A DNA stretch of 64,000 nucleotides from positions 682,001-746,000 of the forward strand of contig CAXXHM010000001.1 in NCBI GenBank assembly GCA_963664655.2, in the 5' to 3' direction. Each line of letters starts with the position of its first letter. The stretch's first letter is position 1. Made by a program: the position numbers and the translations under genes. The stretch comes from Desulfospira sp963664655 (GTDB taxonomy: Bacteria; Desulfobacterota; Desulfobacteria; Desulfobacterales; Desulfobacteraceae). Positions 25,407 to 32,992 of this stretch are shown here, one piece after another. The notes below the pieces were generated by a model, which saw only the letters and a list, made by a program, of their open reading frames with translations, had not been told where the DNA came from and ran no database searches.

Positions 25407-27173
25407 TACGCCCATGAGATGCCGGGTATACGGGTGGCTCGGGTTTTTCAGCACCTGCACGGCCGGCCCCATTTCAACCACCTTTCCCTGCTGCATGACA
25501 CCGATCCGGTCGGCAATCTTGCGGGCCACCCCGATGTCATGGGTGACAAACAGCATGGTCAGCCCCTTTTCAACCTGCAGATTCATCAGCAGCTTAAGGA
25601 TCTTGGCCTGAACGCTGGGGTCCAGTGCGCTGGTGGGCTCATCGGCAACGATCAGGGCCGGGCCCAAAACCAAAGCCCGGGCAATGCAAAGCCGCTGGAG
25701 GGCCCCCATGTTAAGCTCTCCAGAATACCGTTTAAGGAAAGAAGGTTCAACAGAAAGATGCACATCGGTCAGGGCCTGGATGACCCGGTCTCTGATTTCC
25801 TGATCGTCAGATGACAGGCCTTGAATTACAAGGGGCTCTGCCACAATATCGAAAACCGGCAGGCGGTGGCTGACCGCTTCAGCCGGATTCTGGTAAATAA
25901 CCCCGATGTGCCGGGCCAGAGACCGGTAGTCCTGTTTTTGCCATGTATCCATGTCCCGACCCTCAAAAACGCGCTGCCCGGTATCGGGGCTGGTCACGCC
26001 GGCCCCGATCATGGACAGGGTGGTTTTCCCGGACCCCGTTTCCCCCACCAGGCAGAAGATCTCGCCGGATTTAAGGGTTAAATCCGTGGTGCAAAGTGCC
26101 GGGATACCCTCATAGGATTTGCTCACCCCTTTTAGTTCCAGCCGGTCGGCAATCCCCCCCCTAAGGCAGCGGACCTGGTGATTTTCCTCACCCGTCAGCA
26201 TGACATCTTCAGTGAAACAGGCCTCAACCGCCTGGGGGCACCGGGGATGAAAAAGGCACCCGTCTGACGGCCCATGGCTGTCTTCATGGAGGGTTCCGGC
26301 ATGGCGGTGATGGCTTTGGGGATGGCCCCCTTCATCATCCCGGGTATGCCGGTGGGTAAACCGGTAAAAGGCGTCCCCCTTTATACCGCCCAGATCCCTG
26401 GGGTTTCCCATGCCGGGAAAGGAACGGCCCAATCCCAGGGTATAGGGGTGGCGGGGGGACAGGAAAAGGGTTCTCCCGGGCAGTGTTTCCATGATCTGGC
26501 CCAGATATAGCACGGCAATGTCATGGGCCAGCCGGTCGGCCAGGTCCAGATCATGGGTGATCAGCAAAATGGCTTTCCCCTTTGTTGCCAGATCCTGGAT
26601 AACCGTTGTTAAAAATGTTTTGGTGACCGTATCCAGGGCCGAGGTGGGCTCATCGAGAATCAGCACCCCCGGGTCCATGACCAGGGCCATGGCCAGAAGG
26701 GCCCGCTGGATTTCCCCGCCGCTGAGTTCATGGGGAAAACATCCGGCTTTTGCTTTGGGCAGGCGCATGTCTTCCAGGGCCCGGGCTGCCCGCTCACGGG
26801 CGCTTTTTTCCTTGACCTGCCCCTGGATCATCAGGGGCTCTGCCACCTGGTCAATGACGGGGTGTACGGGATTAAAGTTGGCGGCCCCGTTCTGAAACAC
26901 CATGGCCACCTGTGACCACCTCACTTTATTAAGCTCGGTTTCATTAAGGCCGGTGAGTTCGGTTTCATTTAACCGGATATGCCCCAAACGTTCCGCCGAT
27001 TCCGGCAGCAGCCCCATCACGGCCTTGCCCAGGGTGGTCTTGCCGGACCCGGATTCGCCCACCAGGGCGGTGATCCGACCCGGTTTCAAGTTCAGGCAGA
27101 CCCGTTCCAGGGCCAGCAGATCGTGCTGGCCGTTCCGGTAGGTGACGGATAAGTCTTTAATATAAAGTGTCAA
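25404..27173 (-). CDS. Fused two-domain ABC ATPase, peptide/nickel importer (DppD-DppF type)
   Basis: The 589-residue protein joins two ATPase units. Unit 1 (about 1-255) has GESGSGKTTLGKAV, LSGGEIQRALLAMAL and VLILDEPTSALD; unit 2 (about 330-589) has GETGSGKTTLSMIG, YSGELNMGALQRLCIARAL and LIVADEPTSALDP. The linker keeps the family CLFHPRCPQA cluster and carries an unusual His-rich insert (8 His in 27 residues, about 266-292). Unit 2's signature motif is degenerate (SGELNMGALQR instead of SGGQ-type). The stop lies at the edge of the heptamer array. It overlaps the permease gene by four bases. Confidence 0.92.
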   Translation of the reverse strand: MTLYIKDLSVTYRNGQHDLLALERVCLNLKPGRITALVGESGSGKTTLGKAVMGLLPESAERLGHIRLNETELTGLNETELNKVRWSQVAMVFQNGAANFNPVHPVIDQVAEPLMIQGQVKEKSARERAARALEDMRLPKAKAGCFPHELSGGEIQRALLAMALVMDPGVLILDEPTSALDTVTKTFLTTVIQDLATKGKAILLITHDLDLADRLAHDIAVLYLGQIMETLPGRTLFLSPRHPYTLGLGRSFPGMGNPRDLGGIKGDAFYRFTHRHTRDDEGGHPQSHHRHAGTLHEDSHGPSDGCLFHPRCPQAVEACFTEDVMLTGEENHQVRCLRGGIADRLELKGVSKSYEGIPALCTTDLTLKSGEIFCLVGETGSGKTTLSMIGAGVTSPDTGQRVFEGRDMDTWQKQDYRSLARHIGVIYQNPAEAVSHRLPVFDIVAEPLVIQGLSSDDQEIRDRVIQALTDVHLSVEPSFLKRYSGELNMGALQRLCIARALVLGPALIVADEPTSALDPSVQAKILKLLMNLQVEKGLTMLFVTHDIGVARKIADRIGVMQQGKVVEMGPAVQVLKNPSHPYTRHLMGV

Positions 27174-28009
27174 AATACTCCCCTGAGCCTTGGGTCAAAG
27201 ATCTTTTCCAGACTGATGGCCAGAAAGGTCACCGTCATGATCAGCAAGGTCAATAAGAGGACCGGCGGCAACAGCCAGTTCCACCAGATGTCCAGGTAAT
27301 AGTATTTCAAGGCGTGGCTGATCATGATCCCCAAAGATTTCCGGCTCGGGTCCATCAACCCTAAAAATGCCAGAGAGGATTCCATGAACATGGCCATGCG
27401 CGCCTTGGTGGAAAAACCAATCAGATAAAGCGGAAAAAGCTCGGGCATCAGGTGCCTGATGATGATATACCGGCCCGAAGCGCCCATCTGTCTTGCGGCA
27501 TGGATATGGAGGCGGCTTTTGACCACCAGGGCCTGGGCCCGGACCCCCTTGGCCGTGGTGGGCCAGATCATGACCGACAGGATCAGGGCCAGGGTTAAGG
27601 GCGAGGGGCAGAACAAGGATGCGGTAATGATCAGGATCATGATGGCGGGGATGGCCAGAAGGATATCGGCGATCCGCATGGTGACCTGATCCAGAACCCC
27701 GCCGAACCATGCTGCGGAGAGCCCGAACACCACCCCTAAAATCAGGGAGACAAACCCGGCGGTCAGGCCGAACACGGCGGTGTTGCGCATTCCGAACAAC
27801 AGTTCGGAAAAAATATCCATGCCCCCGTCATTGACCCCGAGCCAGTTTTCCGCCGACGGCGGGCTTAAAGGGATAAAGGAGATGTCATCGGGCGCATGGG
27901 GGGCAAAGGGCGGCCCGGCCACAGCCAGTCCCAACAGCACCAGGGCCATGAAGGCACCGGCCACAAACCAGGGGTCCCGGATCAATTCACGGTAAATCTT
28001 AAAACCCAT
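27170..28009 (-). CDS. ABC transporter permease (DppC/NikC type)
   Basis: The 279-residue protein has the OppC N-terminal segment (IRDPWFVAGAFMALVLLGLAVAGPPFAPHAPDD), about six membrane helices and the EAA-type loop AARQMGASGRYIIIRHLMPELFP (about 175-197). With the DppB-type partner it forms the import channel. It overlaps the upstream permease by 11 bases and the ATPase by 4, so all are translationally coupled. Substrate could be peptides, nickel or a nickel chelate. Confidence 0.92.
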   Translation of the reverse strand: MGFKIYRELIRDPWFVAGAFMALVLLGLAVAGPPFAPHAPDDISFIPLSPPSAENWLGVNDGGMDIFSELLFGMRNTAVFGLTAGFVSLILGVVFGLSAAWFGGVLDQVTMRIADILLAIPAIMILIITASLFCPSPLTLALILSVMIWPTTAKGVRAQALVVKSRLHIHAARQMGASGRYIIIRHLMPELFPLYLIGFSTKARMAMFMESSLAFLGLMDPSRKSLGIMISHALKYYYLDIWWNWLLPPVLLLTLLIMTVTFLAISLEKIFDPRLRGVF

Positions 28010-28964
28010 GGTTCACCCGCGGATCAATCCAGGCATAGGTATATTCCAGCACCAGGTTGATGAACAGCACCATCAGGGAAGATAACAGAACAATTCCCTG
28101 GACCAGCTGAATGTCCCTGACGGCAATGGCGTTAAAGAGCAGGGTCCCAAGCCCGGGATAGGAATAAATGGTCTCCACCACCAGGGCCCCCGTAACCATA
28201 AAGGCGATGCGAAGGCCAAACCGGGTCACTATGGGCAAAAGGGCGTTGCGTGCGGCATGGGCATACCGGATTCTTGCCGGGGGCAGTCCCTTTGCCCGGG
28301 CTGTCTGCATGAACGGCTCCTTTAGAATCATAACAATGCTGGCCCGGGTGAGCAGAAAATTACCGGGAAAATAGGCCAGCACCAGTGTAGACAGCGGCAG
28401 GAAAAGGTGCCAGATCAAATCCTGCACCCACTCCAGGGGGGACTGAACGGCGTAAGCCGTCTGGGCCCCGGATGCCGGGAACCACCCCAGGTTTAAAGAA
28501 AAAACCAGAAGCAGTCCCACCCCTGTGGTGATTTCCGGTATGCCCTCCAGGACGGTCATGCAGCCCACCCCGATCTTTTCGATCCTGTTCCCGCAGCGCC
28601 ATGCGGTTTCCACCCCGGCCGCAAACCCGAAAACCATGGCTATAAGGTGAGCGCTTCCCATGAGCAGCAACGTCCATGGCAGGGACTCCAGGATCAGCTC
28701 GCTGATGGGGGTCAAAAAGGCATAGGAATACCCCCAGTTCAGGGAGATCAGATCCATCAGGTAACCGCCGAACCCGTCCTGCCGGGCGTAGTACGAGCGC
28801 ATCTCATCTTCCTGGGCCTGGGTTAAAACCACATGGGACGAACCGTACATGGCAGTGACAAAATCCCCGGGCAGCATCCGGGGCAGGCCATAGCCGGCAG
28901 CCACCAGGATCAGGCCTGCCAGAAGATAAGCCGCTGCTGTTTTTATAAAACTACCTTTGGGCAT
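27999..28964 (-). CDS. ABC transporter permease (DppB/NikB type)
   Basis: This is a 321-residue integral membrane protein with an N-terminal helix, QAQEDEMRSYYARQDGFGGYLMDLISLNWGYSYAF, a long hydrophobic body and the loop TARAKGLPPARIRYAHAARNALLPIVTRFG (about 230-260) that contacts the ATPase. Its order SBP-permease-permease-ATPase is typical of Opp/Dpp/Nik operons. One base separates it from the binding-protein gene. Confidence 0.92.
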   Translation of the reverse strand: MPKGSFIKTAAAYLLAGLILVAAGYGLPRMLPGDFVTAMYGSSHVVLTQAQEDEMRSYYARQDGFGGYLMDLISLNWGYSYAFLTPISELILESLPWTLLLMGSAHLIAMVFGFAAGVETAWRCGNRIEKIGVGCMTVLEGIPEITTGVGLLLVFSLNLGWFPASGAQTAYAVQSPLEWVQDLIWHLFLPLSTLVLAYFPGNFLLTRASIVMILKEPFMQTARAKGLPPARIRYAHAARNALLPIVTRFGLRIAFMVTGALVVETIYSYPGLGTLLFNAIAVRDIQLVQGIVLLSSLMVLFINLVLEYTYAWIDPRVNHGF

Positions 28965-28965
28965 A

Positions 28966-30555
28966 TCACTTGATCAGGGACATCTTGTTCTGGGGGATGG
29001 GGATGCCTTTGCTGATACCACCCTTGGTATAGTACCATGTAATCCCCTTTTCCGGATTGTACGCCGCCTTTGAATCGGGACTGTAAAGGGAAATGGCCGG
29101 CAGGTCCCGGGCGTAGAGATCCTGGATCTTAAAGACAATGGCCTTTCTTTTGTCCGGGTTCATTTCCAGCATCTGGTCTGCCTGCAGCTGTTCGAGTTCA
29201 GGGTTGGCATCGTAACGGGCGCTGTTGACGGAGCCGGCCCCAAATTTGGAAGAAATCATCTCGTTGAGAATCCTGGCGTCTCCGCAGATGCCGCCATGGC
29301 CGGATACGGCCAGGTCAAAGTCCCAGCTTTTGACTCGGCTGTCCGTGGTGGCCTGCTCCAGGTTCACCAGATTCACTTTGACGCCGACAGCTTCCAATTG
29401 TTTCTTGATGACCTCGCCGTCCCGGTCTGCCACGGTTTCACCGGCCACGGTGATGTTTGAGGAGAGCAGTTCAATTTCAAGGGGCTTGCCCTCTTTGCTG
29501 AAATATCCGTTGGCCCCTTTCTGAAACCCCATCTCCTGGATCAGGGCAGCGGCCTTTTCAGGGTCAGGGGCGTATACCGGTGTGTCCGGGTTGTACATAT
29601 CATGGTCCTTGCTCAACAGGCCGTAGGACGCCGGAGAGGCAAATCCCCGGTGGGCCTTGTCGATAATTTCCTGCTGGCTGACGGCATGACCCAGGGCATG
29701 GCGGAACCGTTTATCATTGAACGGAAACTTCTTGTGGTTAATCATCAGCTTTTTGTTCCAGCCCCGTTCATCCTCGATAATGACCATCCCCTTTTTCTTG
29801 AGGGAATCTGCCATCTCAGGCTTGATGTTGGCCAGGTCAACTTCCCCGTTCATCAGGGAAAGCAAGGGTTTTTTGGACCGGACATAAATCAGGCGGTCCG
29901 CTTTGGGGGCGCCTAAATGGTAGTCGGCAAAGGCCTCATACAGGTAAGTTCCCTGGGCTTTATTGAAATCCCGGAACATATAAGGGCCGCTGCCGATAAA
30001 GGCCTTGGGGTCATTGAAGGCTTTGGGATCATCCACGGATTCCCAGATGTGTTTGGGCAAAATGACCATGGTTCCCCCGATATCAGACAAAAATGGAGAA
30101 TACCCCCTGGAAAGGTAAATGATGACCTTGTGGGGGCCTGCGGCCTCGGAACGGCTTACATCGGTCACGCTGATCCATGAGTAGGGGTGTTTTTTATAGT
30201 ATTCCAGGCTGAAAACAACATCTTCGGCGGTCAGGGGGGTGCCGTCGTGCCATCTGGCCTTGGGGTCCAGCTCAAAGGTAAAGGCCATTTTTTCCGGGTC
30301 AAAGGACCAGGTCTTGGCCAGGCAGGGGATATACCCGTTGGCGTCTTTCCAGATCAGGGAATCAAACACCAGGCTCATCCGGACATAACCGGGACCCCGG
30401 GGATAGTGGCGGTAAGGGTTGGGATACCCCCAGTCGCCTTTGCCGTCCCCGATTCTGACTTCCGATGACCAGGACGGCGTACAGATTCCCAGCCCGCAGA
30501 TAAACAAACATAACATCAAACATAGAACATTGGTCTTGCCAATAAGTGCTTTCAT
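28966..30555 (-). CDS. ABC transporter substrate-binding protein, SBP family 5
   Basis: The protein has 529 residues from MKALIGKTN (AGGTGG 6 bases upstream) with a signal peptide ending near TPSWSSE. Family-5 features are YVRMSLVFDSLIWKD, LAKTWSFDPEKMAFTFELDPKARWHDGTPLTAEDVVFSLEY, FIGSGPYMF and FRHALGHAVSQQEIID. The family imports peptides, nickel, heme or sugars, so the ligand cannot be fixed by similarity alone. Neighbouring His-rich ATPase and FmdE-like protein, and the nearby urease, make nickel a reasonable candidate. The 5' leader contains a Fur-like box. Confidence 0.9.
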   Translation of the reverse strand: MKALIGKTNVLCLMLCLFICGLGICTPSWSSEVRIGDGKGDWGYPNPYRHYPRGPGYVRMSLVFDSLIWKDANGYIPCLAKTWSFDPEKMAFTFELDPKARWHDGTPLTAEDVVFSLEYYKKHPYSWISVTDVSRSEAAGPHKVIIYLSRGYSPFLSDIGGTMVILPKHIWESVDDPKAFNDPKAFIGSGPYMFRDFNKAQGTYLYEAFADYHLGAPKADRLIYVRSKKPLLSLMNGEVDLANIKPEMADSLKKKGMVIIEDERGWNKKLMINHKKFPFNDKRFRHALGHAVSQQEIIDKAHRGFASPASYGLLSKDHDMYNPDTPVYAPDPEKAAALIQEMGFQKGANGYFSKEGKPLEIELLSSNITVAGETVADRDGEVIKKQLEAVGVKVNLVNLEQATTDSRVKSWDFDLAVSGHGGICGDARILNEMISSKFGAGSVNSARYDANPELEQLQADQMLEMNPDKRKAIVFKIQDLYARDLPAISLYSPDSKAAYNPEKGITWYYTKGGISKGIPIPQNKMSLIK

Positions 30556-30630
30556 ACCAGTCCACCTTTTAATTTTGAGAATTTTGCTCAAGGGATTCGG
30601 TACCAGACAACACTGCTGAGATCCGTATCC

Positions 30631-30641
30631 ATGATTATCAT
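30631..30641. promoter_or_regulatory. Fur/Nur-like palindrome before the ABC importer
   Basis: ATGATTATCAT is a perfect 5-1-5 palindrome resembling the core of Fur-family boxes (GATAATGATWATCATTATC). It lies about 75 bases upstream of the binding-protein ATG and downstream of the predicted promoter, where a repressor could block transcription. The match is short, so this is tentative. Confidence 0.35.
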
Positions 30642-30764
30642 TCAAAGCCATAGCAATACATTTCCCCGTTCAGGGGGCAGACAGCCTTCATGGCTTATTG
30701 ATGATGAACTATGGACCGTACACTTTCATTACCGGGCAAGACCTTCGTGATCTCATTAAACCGG

Positions 30765-30794
30765 TATATAGGCCACAAACCTTGTTTGTGTCAA
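30765..30794 (-). promoter_or_regulatory. Sigma-70-type promoter with operator-like palindrome
   Basis: On the minus strand TTGACA (30789-30794) and TATATA (30765-30770) are separated by 18 bases. The spacer contains the palindrome CACAAAC-AAG-GTTTGTG (30774-30790), a likely repressor site. It points to the ABC importer operon and would give a leader of about 200 bases. The flanking stretch 30663-30904 has no gene. Confidence 0.55.
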
Positions 30795-30904
30795 CCAAAG
30801 TCGGCGTTCCGGCCGGGACGATCACGTCCGATCCATCCTGGAGAATGTCGGGACATGGGGTATGGGAGTTGGGGATATTAAAGAAGATGCCCCCCTTTAA
30901 CGCC

Positions 30905-31525
30905 TTACCCCGCAGCCCGGATGCCGGCAAGGGAGAACCGGGTGATATGGGCGGCCATCCGGTTGACCAGGTCCTGGTCCAAGGGGTGGGTTACGAAGTA
31001 TTCGAGATCCCGGGGATTAATAGACAGCGGAATCCGGCACTGGATGGCAATGGACAGTTCACAGAAGGCCAGGGTTTCCCGGTCCGGATCACGGCCCATA
31101 ATCCGGCGGATAATTTCCTGCAGCTGGGAGCGCCTTGGCTGAACCAGATCATACCAGGCCTCCCGGATCAGCCCGGTGGGATTGCTCAGTTCCATCATGT
31201 AAAGGCGGGTGAAATACCCCTTTTCATCCGGTTCAAAACAATCCCCCAACAGGTCCCGGATATAGGTTTCCAGCTGTTTTTCAGGGGACTCATTCTTCCG
31301 GTCCGGGGACACCGGGCGGCCAAACTGTTCTACGGCATATTGCCAGCATTCTGAATAAAGGTTGGATTTTCCGTCAAAATAATAGTTTATGGATGCCCGG
31401 TTGGCACAGGCCTGTTTGCAGATTTCACCGACCGTGGTCTTCTGGTATCCCTTTTCGGAAAACAATCTGCAGGCCGCTTTTAAAAGTCTGTTCCGGGTCT
31501 CTTTTCCGTCCTCTCTTTTGGTCAC
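30905..31525 (-). CDS. TetR/AcrR regulator, CecR-like
   Basis: This is a 206-residue regulator with GTG start (GGAG site 7 bases upstream). The N-terminal HTH (NRLLKAACRLFSEKGYQKTTVGEICKQACANRASINYYFDGKSNLYSECWQYA) is standard TetR. The C-terminal part (LLGDCFEPDEKGYFTRLYMMELSNPTGLI) resembles the CerR/CecR (YbiH) ligand domain. It is divergent from an RND efflux operon, and a perfect palindrome lies between them, so it probably represses that operon and itself. Confidence 0.9.
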   Translation of the reverse strand: MTKREDGKETRNRLLKAACRLFSEKGYQKTTVGEICKQACANRASINYYFDGKSNLYSECWQYAVEQFGRPVSPDRKNESPEKQLETYIRDLLGDCFEPDEKGYFTRLYMMELSNPTGLIREAWYDLVQPRRSQLQEIIRRIMGRDPDRETLAFCELSIAIQCRIPLSINPRDLEYFVTHPLDQDLVNRMAAHITRFSLAGIRAAG

Positions 31526-31603
31526 GCCCCGTCTCCGAAATCCTTTGACAAAGAAGTGTTTGACAACATTTATACTTATCTATAGACTATCTCAAACTTT
31601 TAT

Positions 31604-31621
31604 TTTAAACAAGCGTTTAAA
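31604..31621. promoter_or_regulatory. Palindromic operator between tetR and RND operon
   Basis: TTTAAAC-AAGC-GTTTAAA is a perfect 7-bp inverted repeat just upstream of the adaptor gene ribosome site (GGGAGGAAAA). A TTGACA at 31559 and TATAGA at 31580 suggest a promoter ahead of it. Position and symmetry fit an operator for the divergent TetR-type protein. Confidence 0.6.
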
Positions 31622-31639
31622 TTTCCCGTGGGAGGAAAA

Positions 31640-32992
31640 ATGAGAGGAAAAACGAGATCAGCCCGTTTTCTTGAACTTGGCCTGTGTGTGCTGGCGGCAA
31701 TGCTTTTCAGCCTGATGACGGCCGGATGTGAAAAGTCCCAACAACAGTCGGCTCAGTCTCCTGCAGCCGGGCCTCCTCCCAGAGTGGCCGTGGTAACGGT
31801 TACCCCGCAGAAACTGATGCTGACCACGGAACTGCCGGGAAGAACCACCGCCTGCCGGGTGGCCCAGATCAGGCCCCAGGTCAGCGGCCTGATCCAGAAA
31901 CGGCTTTTCACCGAAGGCACCCGGGTAGAGGCCGGTCAGGTGCTCTACCAGATTGACCCGGCTTCTTTTGAGGCGGCAGTGGACAATGCCGCGGCCAATT
32001 GTGCGGCCGCAAAAGGGTCGGCAGCCCGGGCAAAAGCGGCGTTACAGGCCAGTATTTCCGACAGGGAGCGGATTGCCGCCACCCTGAACCTGGCCCAGAT
32101 CAACCGGAAACGGTATGAAACCCTGTTTGAGAAAAAAGCCGTTTCCGCCATTCAGCGGGACCAGGCCGTAACCGAGGCCAAGGCGACCACTGCCTCTCTT
32201 GACGCAGCCAAAGCCATGGTGGAATCAAACCGCCAGGCCGTAGATACGGCAGGGGCCGCCATCCAGCAGGCCCAGGCCATGCTTAAAACCGCTCAGATCA
32301 ACCTGTCCTACACCCGGATCACGGCCCCCATTTCCGGCCGGATCGGAATGTCTGCCGTAACCGAAGGGGCCATTGTCACGGCTTACCAGGCCCTGGCCCT
32401 GACCACCATCCACCAGATGGACCCCATGTTTGTGGATGTGCCCCAGTCCACCACAGAGCTGCACCGCCTGAGGCAGAAGCTCAAACAGGGCAGCATCAAC
32501 CAGACCGGGTCCACCCAGAATAAAGTGAGGCTTATCCTTGAAGACGAAACTGCCTACCCCCTGGAAGGCACCCTGGAATTCCAGGATATCACCGTGGAGC
32601 AGTCCACGGGCTCGGTCATTTTGCGGGCCGTGTTTCCCAACCCGGACCAGGTCCTGCTGCCGGGCATGTTTGTCAGGGCCGTCATCAACGAAGGCACCCG
32701 GAATGAGGCTATCCTCATCCCCCAGCAGGCCGTATCGCGGGACACCAAAGGCAACCCCGTTGTCCTGACCGCCACCCCGGATAACCAGGTGGGGCGCAAA
32801 ACCATCACCATTGACCGGGCCGTGGACAACCAGTGGCTGGTATCCTCCGGGCTGTCGGCCGGAGAGCGGCTGATCATGGAAGGCTCCCAGCGGGTAAGGC
32901 CCGGGGCGCCTGTTCAGGCCGTTCCCTTTGAAGATAAGCCGGCCGGCCCCAATCCCCCCGCCGGCGAGACCAAATCCGACGGAGGCCACTGA
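31640..32992 (+). CDS. RND efflux periplasmic adaptor (AcrA/MexA family lipoprotein)
   Basis: The 450-residue membrane-fusion protein has a signal with lipobox LMTAGC (Cys about 34). It contains RVAVVTVTPQKLMLTTELPGRTTA, the lipoyl half-motifs RPQVSGLIQKRLFTEGTRVEAGQVLYQIDP and LSYTRITAPISGRIG, an alpha-hairpin (about 105-205) and the beta-barrel. The ATG at 31640 follows GGGAGGAAAA; an upstream GTG frame is not needed. Its stop overlaps the pump start (TGATG). It links the pump to an outer-membrane channel. Confidence 0.95.
   Translation: MRGKTRSARFLELGLCVLAAMLFSLMTAGCEKSQQQSAQSPAAGPPPRVAVVTVTPQKLMLTTELPGRTTACRVAQIRPQVSGLIQKRLFTEGTRVEAGQVLYQIDPASFEAAVDNAAANCAAAKGSAARAKAALQASISDRERIAATLNLAQINRKRYETLFEKKAVSAIQRDQAVTEAKATTASLDAAKAMVESNRQAVDTAGAAIQQAQAMLKTAQINLSYTRITAPISGRIGMSAVTEGAIVTAYQALALTTIHQMDPMFVDVPQSTTELHRLRQKLKQGSINQTGSTQNKVRLILEDETAYPLEGTLEFQDITVEQSTGSVILRAVFPNPDQVLLPGMFVRAVINEGTRNEAILIPQQAVSRDTKGNPVVLTATPDNQVGRKTITIDRAVDNQWLVSSGLSAGERLIMEGSQRVRPGAPVQAVPFEDKPAGPNPPAGETKSDGGH

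Noticed and set aside
30698..31354. Long plus-strand frame opposite the TetR gene
   Set aside because: It mirrors the codon pattern of the TetR gene on the other strand and shows no family features.
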